A DNA stretch of 44,938 nt. Source: Candidatus Heimdallarchaeota archaeon. GTDB lineage: Archaea > Asgardarchaeota > Heimdallarchaeia > Heimdallarchaeales > Heimdallarchaeaceae. Positions 8,501 to 16,822 of this stretch are shown here, piece after piece. A program made the position numbers and the translations under genes. The stretch lies in NCBI GenBank assembly GCA_030608385.1, contig JAUWEG010000008.1, forward strand, positions 1 through 44,938. The letters are read 5' to 3'. The notes below the pieces were generated by a model. It saw only the letters and a program-made list of their open reading frames with translations, ran no database searches and was not told the DNA's origin. Every line of letters starts with the position of its first letter. Within the stretch, counting starts at the first letter, position 1.

Positions 8501-11500
8501 GAGGATGTTATTAGAGATGGAAACAAAATATACGCAGTAATTTCAGCTATTGGTGCATCTTCAGATGGTAGAGGTAAAAGTATAACAGCTCCAAATCCAG
8601 AGGGGCAGAAACAAGCTATCGAAATGGCTCTTCATTTAGCAGATTTAACAGTAAATGAAATAGATTACATTGAAGCTCATGGTACATCAACTATTGTAGG
8701 TGATGCTGTAGAATTAAATGTTCTAGAAGAAGTTTTTCAGAACCGTAAGAATACTAGAAAACTTGCTGTAGGCTCTATAAAGAGTCAAATTGGTCATCTT
8801 AAGAGTGCTGCTGGAATTGCATCTCTGATAAAAACAACACTTACAATCTATAATAAGATATTACCACCTACAATAAATGTTCAAACACCTAACCCCAAAA
8901 TTGATTGGGATAAATCACATTTAAAAATAAATACAGAACCCATTGATTGGGCTGTAGAAAAAGGGATTCTTAGAAGGGCTGGTGTATCGGCTTTCGGTTT
9001 TGGCGGAACCAATTATCACACAATATTGGAAGAATATTCTCCTGAAAAAGTAGCATATATATTTGAAGAAAGCCCTCTTCCTATTGCTAAAACAATTGAT
9101 CTGACTTCCCCAGGTGAAATATCTCTTCAAAGCATTAAACCAAAATTAAGTTTTATGTTTACTGGACAAGGTAGTCAATATTTAGGAATGGCTAAACATC
9201 TTTATGAAAATTCTTCAATTGTAGCTCAAACTTTTGAGAAGGCAGAAAAAATCTGGTACAGTTATTATAGCTACAGTCTAAAGGAAATAATATTTGGTTC
9301 GGAGAAACTCTCTGATGAAGCTAACAAGAAAAGGTTAACTGACACTAAGTTTACTCAACCAGCTTTATTCATTGTAGATATAGCAATAGCACGACTCTTA
9401 TCTGAAGAAGGTATACAACCTGATATTGTTGCTGGACATAGTCTAGGAGAATATGTGGCATTAGTGATCGCTGGTTCATTATCTTTCGAAGATGGACTAA
9501 AGGCAGTGATAGAGCGTGGCAGAGCAATGAGTAGGGCTGGAAATACAGTGCCTGGTGCGATGGCAGCTGTGCTTGCTCCAGTTGATATAGTGAAAGAAAT
9601 AATGGATGAAGTTAAAAATGCCTACTTGACTATTGCAAATTATAATTCAAAATCTCAAACAGTTGTTTCAGGTGATATTGAAAGTATTGAAGAAGTATTA
9701 GAGATATCTAAGAAGAAAGGAGTAAGTGCAATAAGACTTAATGTGTCAACAGCATTTCACTCTCAAATTGTCAAAAATGTAGAAGAAGAAATGGAAAAAG
9801 TACTATCCAAAATAGAATTTCGACCCCCTTCTATTCCCGTTTTTAGTAATGTAACAAGCCTTCCATATCCAAATGATCCTTCATTAATGAGGAATCTTCT
9901 GGTGGAACAAATAAGTTCATCTGTACGATGGGTTGATGAAGTAGAAAACATGTATAAAGCAGGAGCTAGATATTTCGTTGAAGTTGGACCTAAGAAAGCA
10001 TTGTTCTCTTTTGCTAAGGATATTCTCAAAGATAAGAATGACTTGAAAGTTTTCAATACTTTAAGTGCAAAGGATGATGATATCAATAAAATCAAAGATA
10101 CAATAAACAAAATCATTCAAGCTGGTTATGAAAACGGTGAAATAGAAGTCAGTGCTTTAGATCAAAGTTTTGAACATTCTATAGTACAAAAAGAGATACC
10201 AGTTTTTACTTCCAAAAAATCAGATTTCGAATCATTCATTCAAAAAAACCCAAGTTTGCTAGAAAATTTCTTGAAAACAGGACATGAAATCTATACTACT
10301 TATTTGGGTAAGTCTGAAACCAGAAGTGTTTCTTCTTTGAGTGAAGAGCTAATCGGTATTACTGGAGTTGGAATAGGATTACCAGGAAAGAGTCAAAATG
10401 TATTTGATGATGAGAACATAGATTTGATTCTCTCTGGGCACAATTTCATCGATCCTGTTGAAGACGAAATTAAGAAACAAATTCTTGATAAAAACATCAA
10501 TCGATTAGTAAAATCTCCTGATGGTTCTGCATCATTTGAAGAGATAAATGATTTATCTCAAGTAATCAGTTTAGCTGGACAAATGGGCAAATTTGATCCT
10601 ATTAATGACTTTGGTCTAAATGAGAAATTTATACAGTCACTAGACATCACTTTTACACTTGCTATTTGTGCAGGTTTGGAAGCTTTAACTGATGCAGGAA
10701 TTCCTTTAGTAAAATCATCAATAACTACCACAACAGGAAAGGTTCTTGAAGGAGAATGGGCTCTTCCGGAGGAATTACAGGAAGAGACAGGAATAATCTT
10801 TGCTTCGGCTTTTCCAGGATATGATAATCTCATTAAGGAAATTAATGAATATCAAAAATCTGAGGAAGAAAGAAGTTTCAGTCGAAATTTTCTATTCAAA
10901 GTTCTTTCACTGGGGCATGCACAATTTGCACAAATGATTAAGGCAAAAGGACCAAACACTCAGATAAATGCTGCATGTGCTTCTACTACTCAAGCGATTG
11001 GTATTGCTGAGGACTGGATTAAAACAGGTAGATGTAACAGAGTTATAGTTATCGCTGCAGATGATGCAGCTGGTGAGAACTTACTTCCTTGGATTGGTTC
11101 AGGATTTTTGGTTGCTGGAGGAGTCACAACAGAAGGGGAAATAGAAAAAGCTGCACTGCCTTTTGGTAAAAATCGACATGGCTTGATTATTGGATCAGCT
11201 GCTGCTGGGTTAATAATTGAAAAAGAATCTACTTACGAAAAAAGAGGGATTAAGCCTATTGTCGACCTAATAGGTTCTCAATTTACAAACAGTGCTTTTC
11301 ATGGTTCTAGACTTGATGTTAAGAACATAACACAAGCTTTTGAAACATTTGTTAATAAAATTGAAAAGAACTATAATATCTCGAGAAAGGAGATTGCAGA
11401 AAATGGTATCTTTGTTTCACATGAAACTTATACACCTGCACGAGGAGGTAGTGCTGAAGCTGAAATTGAAGCTCTAAAATCAGTATTTGGAACGGATGTA

Positions 11501-14500
11501 TCCAAGCTGATTATTGTAAATACAAAAGGTTATACAGGTCATGCAATGGGGGCTGGCGTGGAGGAATGCGTTGCTATAAAATCTATGGAGCGAGGTATTA
11601 TTCCACCTATTGCAAATTACTCCCAAATTGATCCAGCTTTTGATGGTTTATACTTCTCAAAAGGAGAAAATAAAAGAGCTAAATATGCAATAAGATTAGC
11701 CGCAGGTTTTGGTTCTCAGATTGCTTTTACAGCTTTTAGATTGAATACTCATGATGACCGATATGATCTGAATTATCATGAGAATTGGTTGAATAAGCTG
11801 AATGGGAGTCTTGACAGCACATTTCTAGATGGTAGAGTTCTAAAGATGAGAACAAAACCAAGAAAGATAGCAGGTGAAAAACTTGGAAGGAAACCTGAAC
11901 TTCATTCGGTCGGATCTAGTAATGTTCTTTCCGAACTAACCAATATTATTTCAGAGATAACTGGGTATGAGTCTAATTTAATTGAAGCTGATATGCATTT
12001 AGAAGAGGATTTAGGTATTGATACTGTGAAACAAGCTGAGATTTTTGGTATTATTAGAGATAAATGGGATTTTGAATTAGATGAAACGCTTAGTCTTGCT
12101 GAATTTACATCACCAAACAAAATAGTGTCATATATTCTTGAGAAACTTCCACATGATAAAGTGGAAAGTTCCAAGAAAACAGCTGTTTCTCGATCTATTG
12201 ATGATTCTAGTCTTATAATCCGAATAAGAGAAATTGTTTCCGAAGCAACTGGATATGAACCGAATTTAATTGAATATGATATGGATTTAGAAGAAGATTT
12301 GGGAATTGATACCATCAAGCAAGCTGAAATATTTGGGGATATAAGAGAAATATATGATTTTCCTCTAGATGAAACTGTAAGTTTAGCAGAATTCAGATCA
12401 ATTCAAGATATTGCTAATTACGTCTCCAAGTATGCAGTAACAGATAGTACAATCTCAAAAGATGTGAAATTTGGTTTAGAGAAGAAAAAGTCAGTACAAG
12501 TGAAGAGGGATGTTAGAATAGATAAAATAATTATATCACCAGCTAGTCTGAACAAAGAAAAAGCTGAAAAACTGGACTTATCAAATCTATCCTCTCTAGT
12601 AATTAACCTTGAATCATCTCGAACAATCTCAATTTTAGAGGAATTCTCAAAGAAGAATTTACAATATCATGAATACAGTATTTTTAATGATTCACTTTCT
12701 GAATTGAAGGATAAGGAATTTGATTCCTTTGTTATAGTTCTGCCTGATGAAAAATCTAAACCTGGCTATGTTGATCAAGAGATTTACAATAACATGTTTA
12801 AGCTATTTCAATCACTTGATTTAAATTCAAACCAAAGAATCATAGCTATTTCTTCGGAGAAATTCTTTGGATATGAGTCTGATGCAGTACCTATATCTGG
12901 AGGAATTTCTGGATTTGTTAAAACTCTTGGATTAGAATTTGAAATGAAGGTTAAGCATTTATATTCATCAAATAACAAAGAAATTCTTCAAGAATTAGAG
13001 TATTGGGATAATTTTAAGGAAATATCTTATCAAAAGGGCATAAGATATACACTCGTTTCCTCAGATATTACTGATGTTGTTACCAAAACATCAAAATTGG
13101 ATCTTAAAAAAGATGATTTGTTATTAGTTACTGGAGGAGGAAGAGGAATCACATTCAAATGCATTGAAGCATTATGTACCATCGTCAAACCCAAAGTTGC
13201 AATTATGGGAATTGAGGATATCTCCTATTGTACTCCTGAATTATTAGCTCTTTCTGACGAAGAATTAAAAGAACATAAGGAAAAAATGATTGAAGATCTA
13301 AAAGCAACAGAAGAAAAAGTTACTCCTGTCATGATTGATAAAAAATGGAATAATTTCATTTTTGGCTTGGAAGTTTCGAAAAATATTCTGAGACTCAAGA
13401 AGTTGAAAATTGAGGTACAATATCGTAGAGTTGATGTGACCAAGAAGAAGGATGTAGAAAAAGCTATAGATGAAATTGAAAAACAAATGGAATCAAAAGT
13501 AACCCACATAGTACACGGAGCAGGGTTAGAAGAATCTAAATCCTTCAAGAAGAAGAAATTCGATTTTTCTAGATTGATTGTATCAGTTAAGGTTGAAGGA
13601 ATCTGGAATATTCTAAATTCTCTAGATAAAAGTAAGTTAAAGAGAGTTGTTTGCTTCACATCTATAGCAGGAAGGTTTGGCAACAGAGGACAAATAGACT
13701 ATTCCTTTGCTAATGGTTATTTATCTCGTTTATGTTGGATGCTCAATCAACAAGGAATCTCAGCAATAGCATGTGATTGGTCAGCTTGGGGTGGAGTAGG
13801 GATGGCAACAAGAGGTTCAATAATGCAAATTCTAAGCTCTTTTGGAATAAATCCCATACCTTTAGAAACTGGAACAGAAGTATTTGTAAAACTATTTCTA
13901 AACAAGATTGGAAAGGAGGTTATTGTATCAAATGGATTAGGACCATTCGAAGAAGCGCATATTTTAGATCAGCAAATCTCGAACAAAAATTATCCTATGA
14001 TAAATAGTCTAGAGTATATTGATTCAAAGTTTAGAGTGTATCATACTTTATCCACAGATTCAGATCTATACATGCTGGATCATCAAATACAGGATGTACC
14101 AATCTTCCCAGGTGTGATGGGTTTGGAAATGTTTTCCGAAGTATACCATCTGGTATCAAACTTAAAACCACTCGTCTTGAAAGAAATTGAGTTTGTGTCT
14201 GCACTAAAACTACCGAAAAACGTGCCTAAGAATATCTTTGTTGAATATGATTCTTCAAAAGAAGAAATGATTCTCAAATCTGTCTTTATTCCGAAAAACG
14301 ATGAAAAACTAAGAAGAGAAATTGAACATTTCAAGTTAGATATAGGAAGTAAAAGAAAGATAAAAAGGAAAAGAAAATCAAGCTTTCAATCTGAAGATTC
14401 AGAATTACAATTGATGTCAAAGGAAGAAATTTACGAAGTATTCTTCCATGGAAAAAGTTTCCAAGTTTTGGATAAATTACTAGATATTACAAATGAGACT

Positions 14501-15571
14501 GCTGTTACACTAGTTAAAATTCCTGAGGATGATTTGTTCCTTGAAAGTAAAAGTAAAGTGTTGATTAACCCACGCACTATAGAAGCAGCTCTCCAAACTG
14601 CAGGGCTATATGATATAATCGTTAATAGCGAATCTTCGTTACCATCCAATATAGCGCAGCTTTCAATATATAGCAATAAACAACCACATCACATTATATC
14701 GAAATTCATCAAGAAGGACACAAATTATAGTTATTTCGATGTCGAAGTGTTTGATGAAAAGGGCCGTTTAATCGTCCTTTTAGAAGGTTTAGGGATGATT
14801 CATATACAGTTTTCTTTTACTGAAAATCCTGAAAGAATAAAACAACTAGAGACACTAAAAGAATACTGGCAAATCTCAACCTCTTTTTCAGACAATATGA
14901 TGAAAATCATCCCAACAGCAGCTGTTTCTAGTTATCTAGAAGCTAAACCAAAGGTAGTGATGAAATATTTATCTTCAGAAGAAAGATCATCATTTGAAAG
15001 AAAGAAAAACAAAAGAAGGAAAATTGAATATCTTTCTGGAGTTATAGCTGCTAAGAAACTTATCAAAGATGTCATTAAAGACGATAAGGTTATTCAGACA
15101 ACTGAAATAAGAAAAACAACCAAAGGCCAACCATACATTTACGATAAAAAGAAGAAAGAAAAGAGCAAGCTGAATCTTTCAATAACTCACTCTGGTGATT
15201 TCGCTATTGCTGCTATAAGAGAGGGGCCTATAGGTATTGATATCGAAAAGATTGAAGAAAGAAGTGAATCTTTCTACAAAGAAGCTTTTACAGAGAAAGA
15301 ACGAAATCAAATTTCCTCAAATGCTGAGTTAGGAACAGTTTACTGGACAATTAAAGAAGCTATTACCAAAGCTATAGGCGAAGGATTAAATCTCAGTTTA
15401 CATGATATTGAGATATCTTCAGATGAGAAGAAATCTTCTTACAAAGTAGACTTTTCAACCAAGGTTGCGGAATCCTTACCATATGAGTCAAGCTCCTTTG
15501 AAATAACCAATAAGAAATTCCAGAACTATGCTCTAAGTTATTGTGAGATTAAGACAGAGGATGGAAAATGA
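5519..15571 (+). CDS. Single-chain type I fatty-acid/polyketide megasynthase (ER*-ER-KS-AT-KS-ACP-ACP-KR-DH-PPTase)
   Basis: 3350 residues, uninterrupted, GGTG ribosome site 8 nt before the ATG. Domains: degenerate FabK/NMO-like ER (about 10-235; GFEAGGKIS, Lys143 in place of the His); second FabK/PfaD-like ER (about 325-640; GSECGGHIG, His472); KS1 (about 710-1160; Cys920, His1054, His1093); malonyl-type AT (about 1210-1510; GHSLG Ser1308, His1414); KS2 (about 1615-2095; Cys1820, His1968, His2008); ACP1 and ACP2, each with GIDT in place of GIDS (Thr2169, Thr2265); KR with a structural half (about 2310-2800; TGGGRGI, Ser2715, Tyr2728, Asn2732); double-hotdog DH (about 2830-3110; His2855, Glu3022 in place of the usual Asp); Sfp-type PPTase (about 3150-3350; GIDIEK Asp3241/Glu3243, WTIKEA). 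It should elongate malonyl units with full reduction. Chain length and product cannot be read. It resembles PUFA/Pfa-like synthases but in a different order and on one chain. No thioesterase domain. Confidence 0.95.
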   Translation: MKTKKQLEKELRLNEIIWGYSPKGISNPQLAIELSLKGGIGLIDLEGLEESVSKKIIETCLSKIPYDKLWGVRFPDVESLSVLSEVDSIPIGIIAFEIEQDNLEKLVSKLKWKVAEVVNLDEAQKRTDWVDFFLVKGFEAGGKISDQTSFILIQEFNKAGFPFIIQGGFGVYNVVTAIVGGALGVVLEGQLFLLPECPLSSLTKEYLEKLDENDTYIAGESFSNKYRLIGKIANSSIREIKKFEKENSDKGEEGLLEFLKQLSTKSHFFDSEELKNSFLPCDIGLSFAPFIKEIFNDLRSFLTSIQDIIQDQIKTVSTNWPFEEGSEFAKSLEINFPIIQGPMANITDKTDFAIKVAEEGALPVLAMGGLLKEEVEELFAEFNSKFPKNQNYAGGIIGLEVMKERREAHISLMAKNKTPICLIAAGSIQLATRIQKMGMKTIIHTPALSLFKEAMKYGHQHVILEGSECGGHIGIFTSLTLWESILQYLSNNANQISEKINIVFAGGIGDELGTAMVAGMIGNHLDLINPGIQMGTAYLFTDEIVKTKALTSLYQEKLLDSNITRVIGSTVNTRARVIPSEFVSQTIENERNWIKEGLSISERKKLYEKDNLGALRIAAKAEIWNEDYVPEGDLTQFNLVDEKDHVSLGCFMAGEIISLKRNVVQIKDLHYDIVVSGKELFRNKRNSIEKMLERDVVSDVSEIQSLELPSQNRIAIIGLGCIFPDSANISEYWENIISKKYSITEVSDSRWDKNIHFDEDKTAQNKTYSKIGAFIEDYKFNSINYRIPPKISDSMDSVQKWSLDAAKQALEDAGISTDGKNRLPIAVIIGNSVGGEIQRKTNKGIFVSEFLFELENNEVFKSLGEEKQNSLLQILKEKYAEKFPPVTEDSMPGELSNIISGRIANVFNLTGKSMTTDAACASSIAALDTAVKSLTSGDFDTVLVGGADRSMDEASYIKFSKIRALSATGSRPFDEGADGFVMGEGAGFMVLKRLEDVIRDGNKIYAVISAIGASSDGRGKSITAPNPEGQKQAIEMALHLADLTVNEIDYIEAHGTSTIVGDAVELNVLEEVFQNRKNTRKLAVGSIKSQIGHLKSAAGIASLIKTTLTIYNKILPPTINVQTPNPKIDWDKSHLKINTEPIDWAVEKGILRRAGVSAFGFGGTNYHTILEEYSPEKVAYIFEESPLPIAKTIDLTSPGEISLQSIKPKLSFMFTGQGSQYLGMAKHLYENSSIVAQTFEKAEKIWYSYYSYSLKEIIFGSEKLSDEANKKRLTDTKFTQPALFIVDIAIARLLSEEGIQPDIVAGHSLGEYVALVIAGSLSFEDGLKAVIERGRAMSRAGNTVPGAMAAVLAPVDIVKEIMDEVKNAYLTIANYNSKSQTVVSGDIESIEEVLEISKKKGVSAIRLNVSTAFHSQIVKNVEEEMEKVLSKIEFRPPSIPVFSNVTSLPYPNDPSLMRNLLVEQISSSVRWVDEVENMYKAGARYFVEVGPKKALFSFAKDILKDKNDLKVFNTLSAKDDDINKIKDTINKIIQAGYENGEIEVSALDQSFEHSIVQKEIPVFTSKKSDFESFIQKNPSLLENFLKTGHEIYTTYLGKSETRSVSSLSEELIGITGVGIGLPGKSQNVFDDENIDLILSGHNFIDPVEDEIKKQILDKNINRLVKSPDGSASFEEINDLSQVISLAGQMGKFDPINDFGLNEKFIQSLDITFTLAICAGLEALTDAGIPLVKSSITTTTGKVLEGEWALPEELQEETGIIFASAFPGYDNLIKEINEYQKSEEERSFSRNFLFKVLSLGHAQFAQMIKAKGPNTQINAACASTTQAIGIAEDWIKTGRCNRVIVIAADDAAGENLLPWIGSGFLVAGGVTTEGEIEKAALPFGKNRHGLIIGSAAAGLIIEKESTYEKRGIKPIVDLIGSQFTNSAFHGSRLDVKNITQAFETFVNKIEKNYNISRKEIAENGIFVSHETYTPARGGSAEAEIEALKSVFGTDVSKLIIVNTKGYTGHAMGAGVEECVAIKSMERGIIPPIANYSQIDPAFDGLYFSKGENKRAKYAIRLAAGFGSQIAFTAFRLNTHDDRYDLNYHENWLNKLNGSLDSTFLDGRVLKMRTKPRKIAGEKLGRKPELHSVGSSNVLSELTNIISEITGYESNLIEADMHLEEDLGIDTVKQAEIFGIIRDKWDFELDETLSLAEFTSPNKIVSYILEKLPHDKVESSKKTAVSRSIDDSSLIIRIREIVSEATGYEPNLIEYDMDLEEDLGIDTIKQAEIFGDIREIYDFPLDETVSLAEFRSIQDIANYVSKYAVTDSTISKDVKFGLEKKKSVQVKRDVRIDKIIISPASLNKEKAEKLDLSNLSSLVINLESSRTISILEEFSKKNLQYHEYSIFNDSLSELKDKEFDSFVIVLPDEKSKPGYVDQEIYNNMFKLFQSLDLNSNQRIIAISSEKFFGYESDAVPISGGISGFVKTLGLEFEMKVKHLYSSNNKEILQELEYWDNFKEISYQKGIRYTLVSSDITDVVTKTSKLDLKKDDLLLVTGGGRGITFKCIEALCTIVKPKVAIMGIEDISYCTPELLALSDEELKEHKEKMIEDLKATEEKVTPVMIDKKWNNFIFGLEVSKNILRLKKLKIEVQYRRVDVTKKKDVEKAIDEIEKQMESKVTHIVHGAGLEESKSFKKKKFDFSRLIVSVKVEGIWNILNSLDKSKLKRVVCFTSIAGRFGNRGQIDYSFANGYLSRLCWMLNQQGISAIACDWSAWGGVGMATRGSIMQILSSFGINPIPLETGTEVFVKLFLNKIGKEVIVSNGLGPFEEAHILDQQISNKNYPMINSLEYIDSKFRVYHTLSTDSDLYMLDHQIQDVPIFPGVMGLEMFSEVYHLVSNLKPLVLKEIEFVSALKLPKNVPKNIFVEYDSSKEEMILKSVFIPKNDEKLRREIEHFKLDIGSKRKIKRKRKSSFQSEDSELQLMSKEEIYEVFFHGKSFQVLDKLLDITNETAVTLVKIPEDDLFLESKSKVLINPRTIEAALQTAGLYDIIVNSESSLPSNIAQLSIYSNKQPHHIISKFIKKDTNYSYFDVEVFDEKGRLIVLLEGLGMIHIQFSFTENPERIKQLETLKEYWQISTSFSDNMMKIIPTAAVSSYLEAKPKVVMKYLSSEERSSFERKKNKRRKIEYLSGVIAAKKLIKDVIKDDKVIQTTEIRKTTKGQPYIYDKKKKEKSKLNLSITHSGDFAIAAIREGPIGIDIEKIEERSESFYKEAFTEKERNQISSNAELGTVYWTIKEAITKAIGEGLNLSLHDIEISSDEKKSSYKVDFSTKVAESLPYESSSFEITNKKFQNYALSYCEIKTEDGK

Positions 15572-16329
15572 AAATTGAATATACGGATATAAATTTTCGA
15601 AATGAAACTATCAACGGAGTTCTCTATCTACCTGAAAGCCAATATCCTGTACCCTTAGTTGTTCATCTAAATGGAATGCCTGGTCTTGAACCTGAAAAAG
15701 AAGGTGAAAGGTTTGCTCAGGAACTAAATAGTATTGGAATAGCTTATTATGCCTTTGATTATACAGGAGTTAGAAATAGTACTGGTTTGTTTGAATATTA
15801 TTATTCTCAAGAAAATATCAATACAATAATTACATATCTAGTTCACCATCCAAAAATTCTTCCTACAAAAATTGCTCTTCTCGGGGAAAGTTTTGGAGGT
15901 GCTATGGCTCTATGTCATGCAGCTAGAGATAACAGAATACAATGTTTAGCAATAAGATCTCCTGTTTATGATACTAAAAAAATTCCACAGTTAAAGATAT
16001 TTGATGGATTGTCCCTGATGTGGAAGTTAAATAAACAAATGCGATTTCCTAAAGTGAATTTAAAATCATTCTTCGAAATTCAATCTTCACATTATAATCC
16101 TGATAAACTAGTAGAACAGCTTAACTGTCCTGTGCGAATGATTACTGGAACTAAAGATGAGATTTTAGACGCAGAGGAAATTGAAAAGTGGTTCAAAAGA
16201 CTTCCAGTAGATTTGGATAAAGAACTTCAAATTATAGAAAATGCTGATCACAATTTTTCAAACAAAGTCCATTTCCAACAAATGAAAAATTATGTGATTG
16301 ATTTTTTTAGGCAGCGTTTGATTAATTAG
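15568..16329 (+). CDS. Alpha/beta hydrolase, candidate chain-release or acyl-transfer enzyme
   Basis: 253 residues. Its ATG overlaps the megasynthase stop (ATGA, 4 nt), indicating translational coupling. The serine-hydrolase triad is visible: GESFGG nucleophile elbow (about residue 109), Asp in TGTKDEI and His in NADHNF, within a dipeptidyl-peptidase/BAAT-like alpha/beta-hydrolase sequence starting PLVVHLNGMPG. No signal peptide, so it is cytoplasmic. The megasynthase has no thioesterase domain, so this protein is the best local candidate for hydrolysing or transferring the finished acyl chain. That role is inferred from position; the family includes many esterases. Its last 8 nt overlap the convergent biotin-carrier gene. 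Confidence 0.85.
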   Translation: MKIEYTDINFRNETINGVLYLPESQYPVPLVVHLNGMPGLEPEKEGERFAQELNSIGIAYYAFDYTGVRNSTGLFEYYYSQENINTIITYLVHHPKILPTKIALLGESFGGAMALCHAARDNRIQCLAIRSPVYDTKKIPQLKIFDGLSLMWKLNKQMRFPKVNLKSFFEIQSSHYNPDKLVEQLNCPVRMITGTKDEILDAEEIEKWFKRLPVDLDKELQIIENADHNFSNKVHFQQMKNYVIDFFRQRLIN

Positions 16330-16807
16330 GAAAAGTCTCAAACTCCAGAAGCTTTTGATCCTGTTCAACAATGGAATTTTCCTTAACACAAATCTTTTTC
16401 ACTATTCCCTTATCTGGAGAGAAAATCCGATTTCGCATTTTCATTGCTTCTAAAATCATAAGTTCTTGATTTTTATCCACTATATCTCCTTCTTTTACCA
16501 GTATTTGCGCTATTTTACCTGGAATTGGTGCTTTAAGATTGATTTTTTTCTTCTTTTGAGAACCATTGTTAATGACTCGTTTTGGAATGAAGGGTTTAAT
16601 TGAGATATCAACATTTTCACCATCTATTCTGAAATCTTTAGAAGAAACTTCTACTGTAAAGGTTTGATCATTCACGGTGACTTTGTAAACAGAATTGATC
16701 TCTTGATCAACCGTTGTGGAGAAAATTTCTCCATCTATACTTAAATCACCATTTGGGAGGATTTCAAAAATATATTCACGATTTCGATAAGTCACTCTCT
16801 TTTTCAA
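16322..16807 (-). CDS. accB: Biotin carboxyl carrier protein
   Basis: 161 residues. A basic, poorly conserved N-terminal region is followed by a biotinyl/lipoyl domain (about 88-161) with APIPGKI and the biotinylation site EAMKMRN, the modified lysine being Lys123. It carries carboxybiotin between the biotin carboxylase and the carboxyltransferase. The start is TTG at 16807 with GGAG about 9 nt upstream; no ATG is available at the right position. It starts 15 nt after the biotin carboxylase stop, so the two form an operon on the strand opposite to the carboxyltransferase. The separate BC and BCCP subunits follow the archaeal arrangement, unlike the fused actinobacterial AccA3. Confidence 0.92.
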   Translation of the reverse strand: MKKRVTYRNREYIFEILPNGDLSIDGEIFSTTVDQEINSVYKVTVNDQTFTVEVSSKDFRIDGENVDISIKPFIPKRVINNGSQKKKKINLKAPIPGKIAQILVKEGDIVDKNQELMILEAMKMRNRIFSPDKGIVKKICVKENSIVEQDQKLLEFETFPN

Positions 16808-16822
16808 AATAAAAACTCCAGT

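Noticed and set aside
10345-11745. KS2 as a chain-length factor
   Set aside because: The active-site Cys and both His are present, so it reads as a true condensing enzyme.
13225-13683. 152-aa minus-strand ORF inside the megasynthase
   Set aside because: Antisense shadow of the KR domain; the plus frame carries catalytic motifs across the whole interval.
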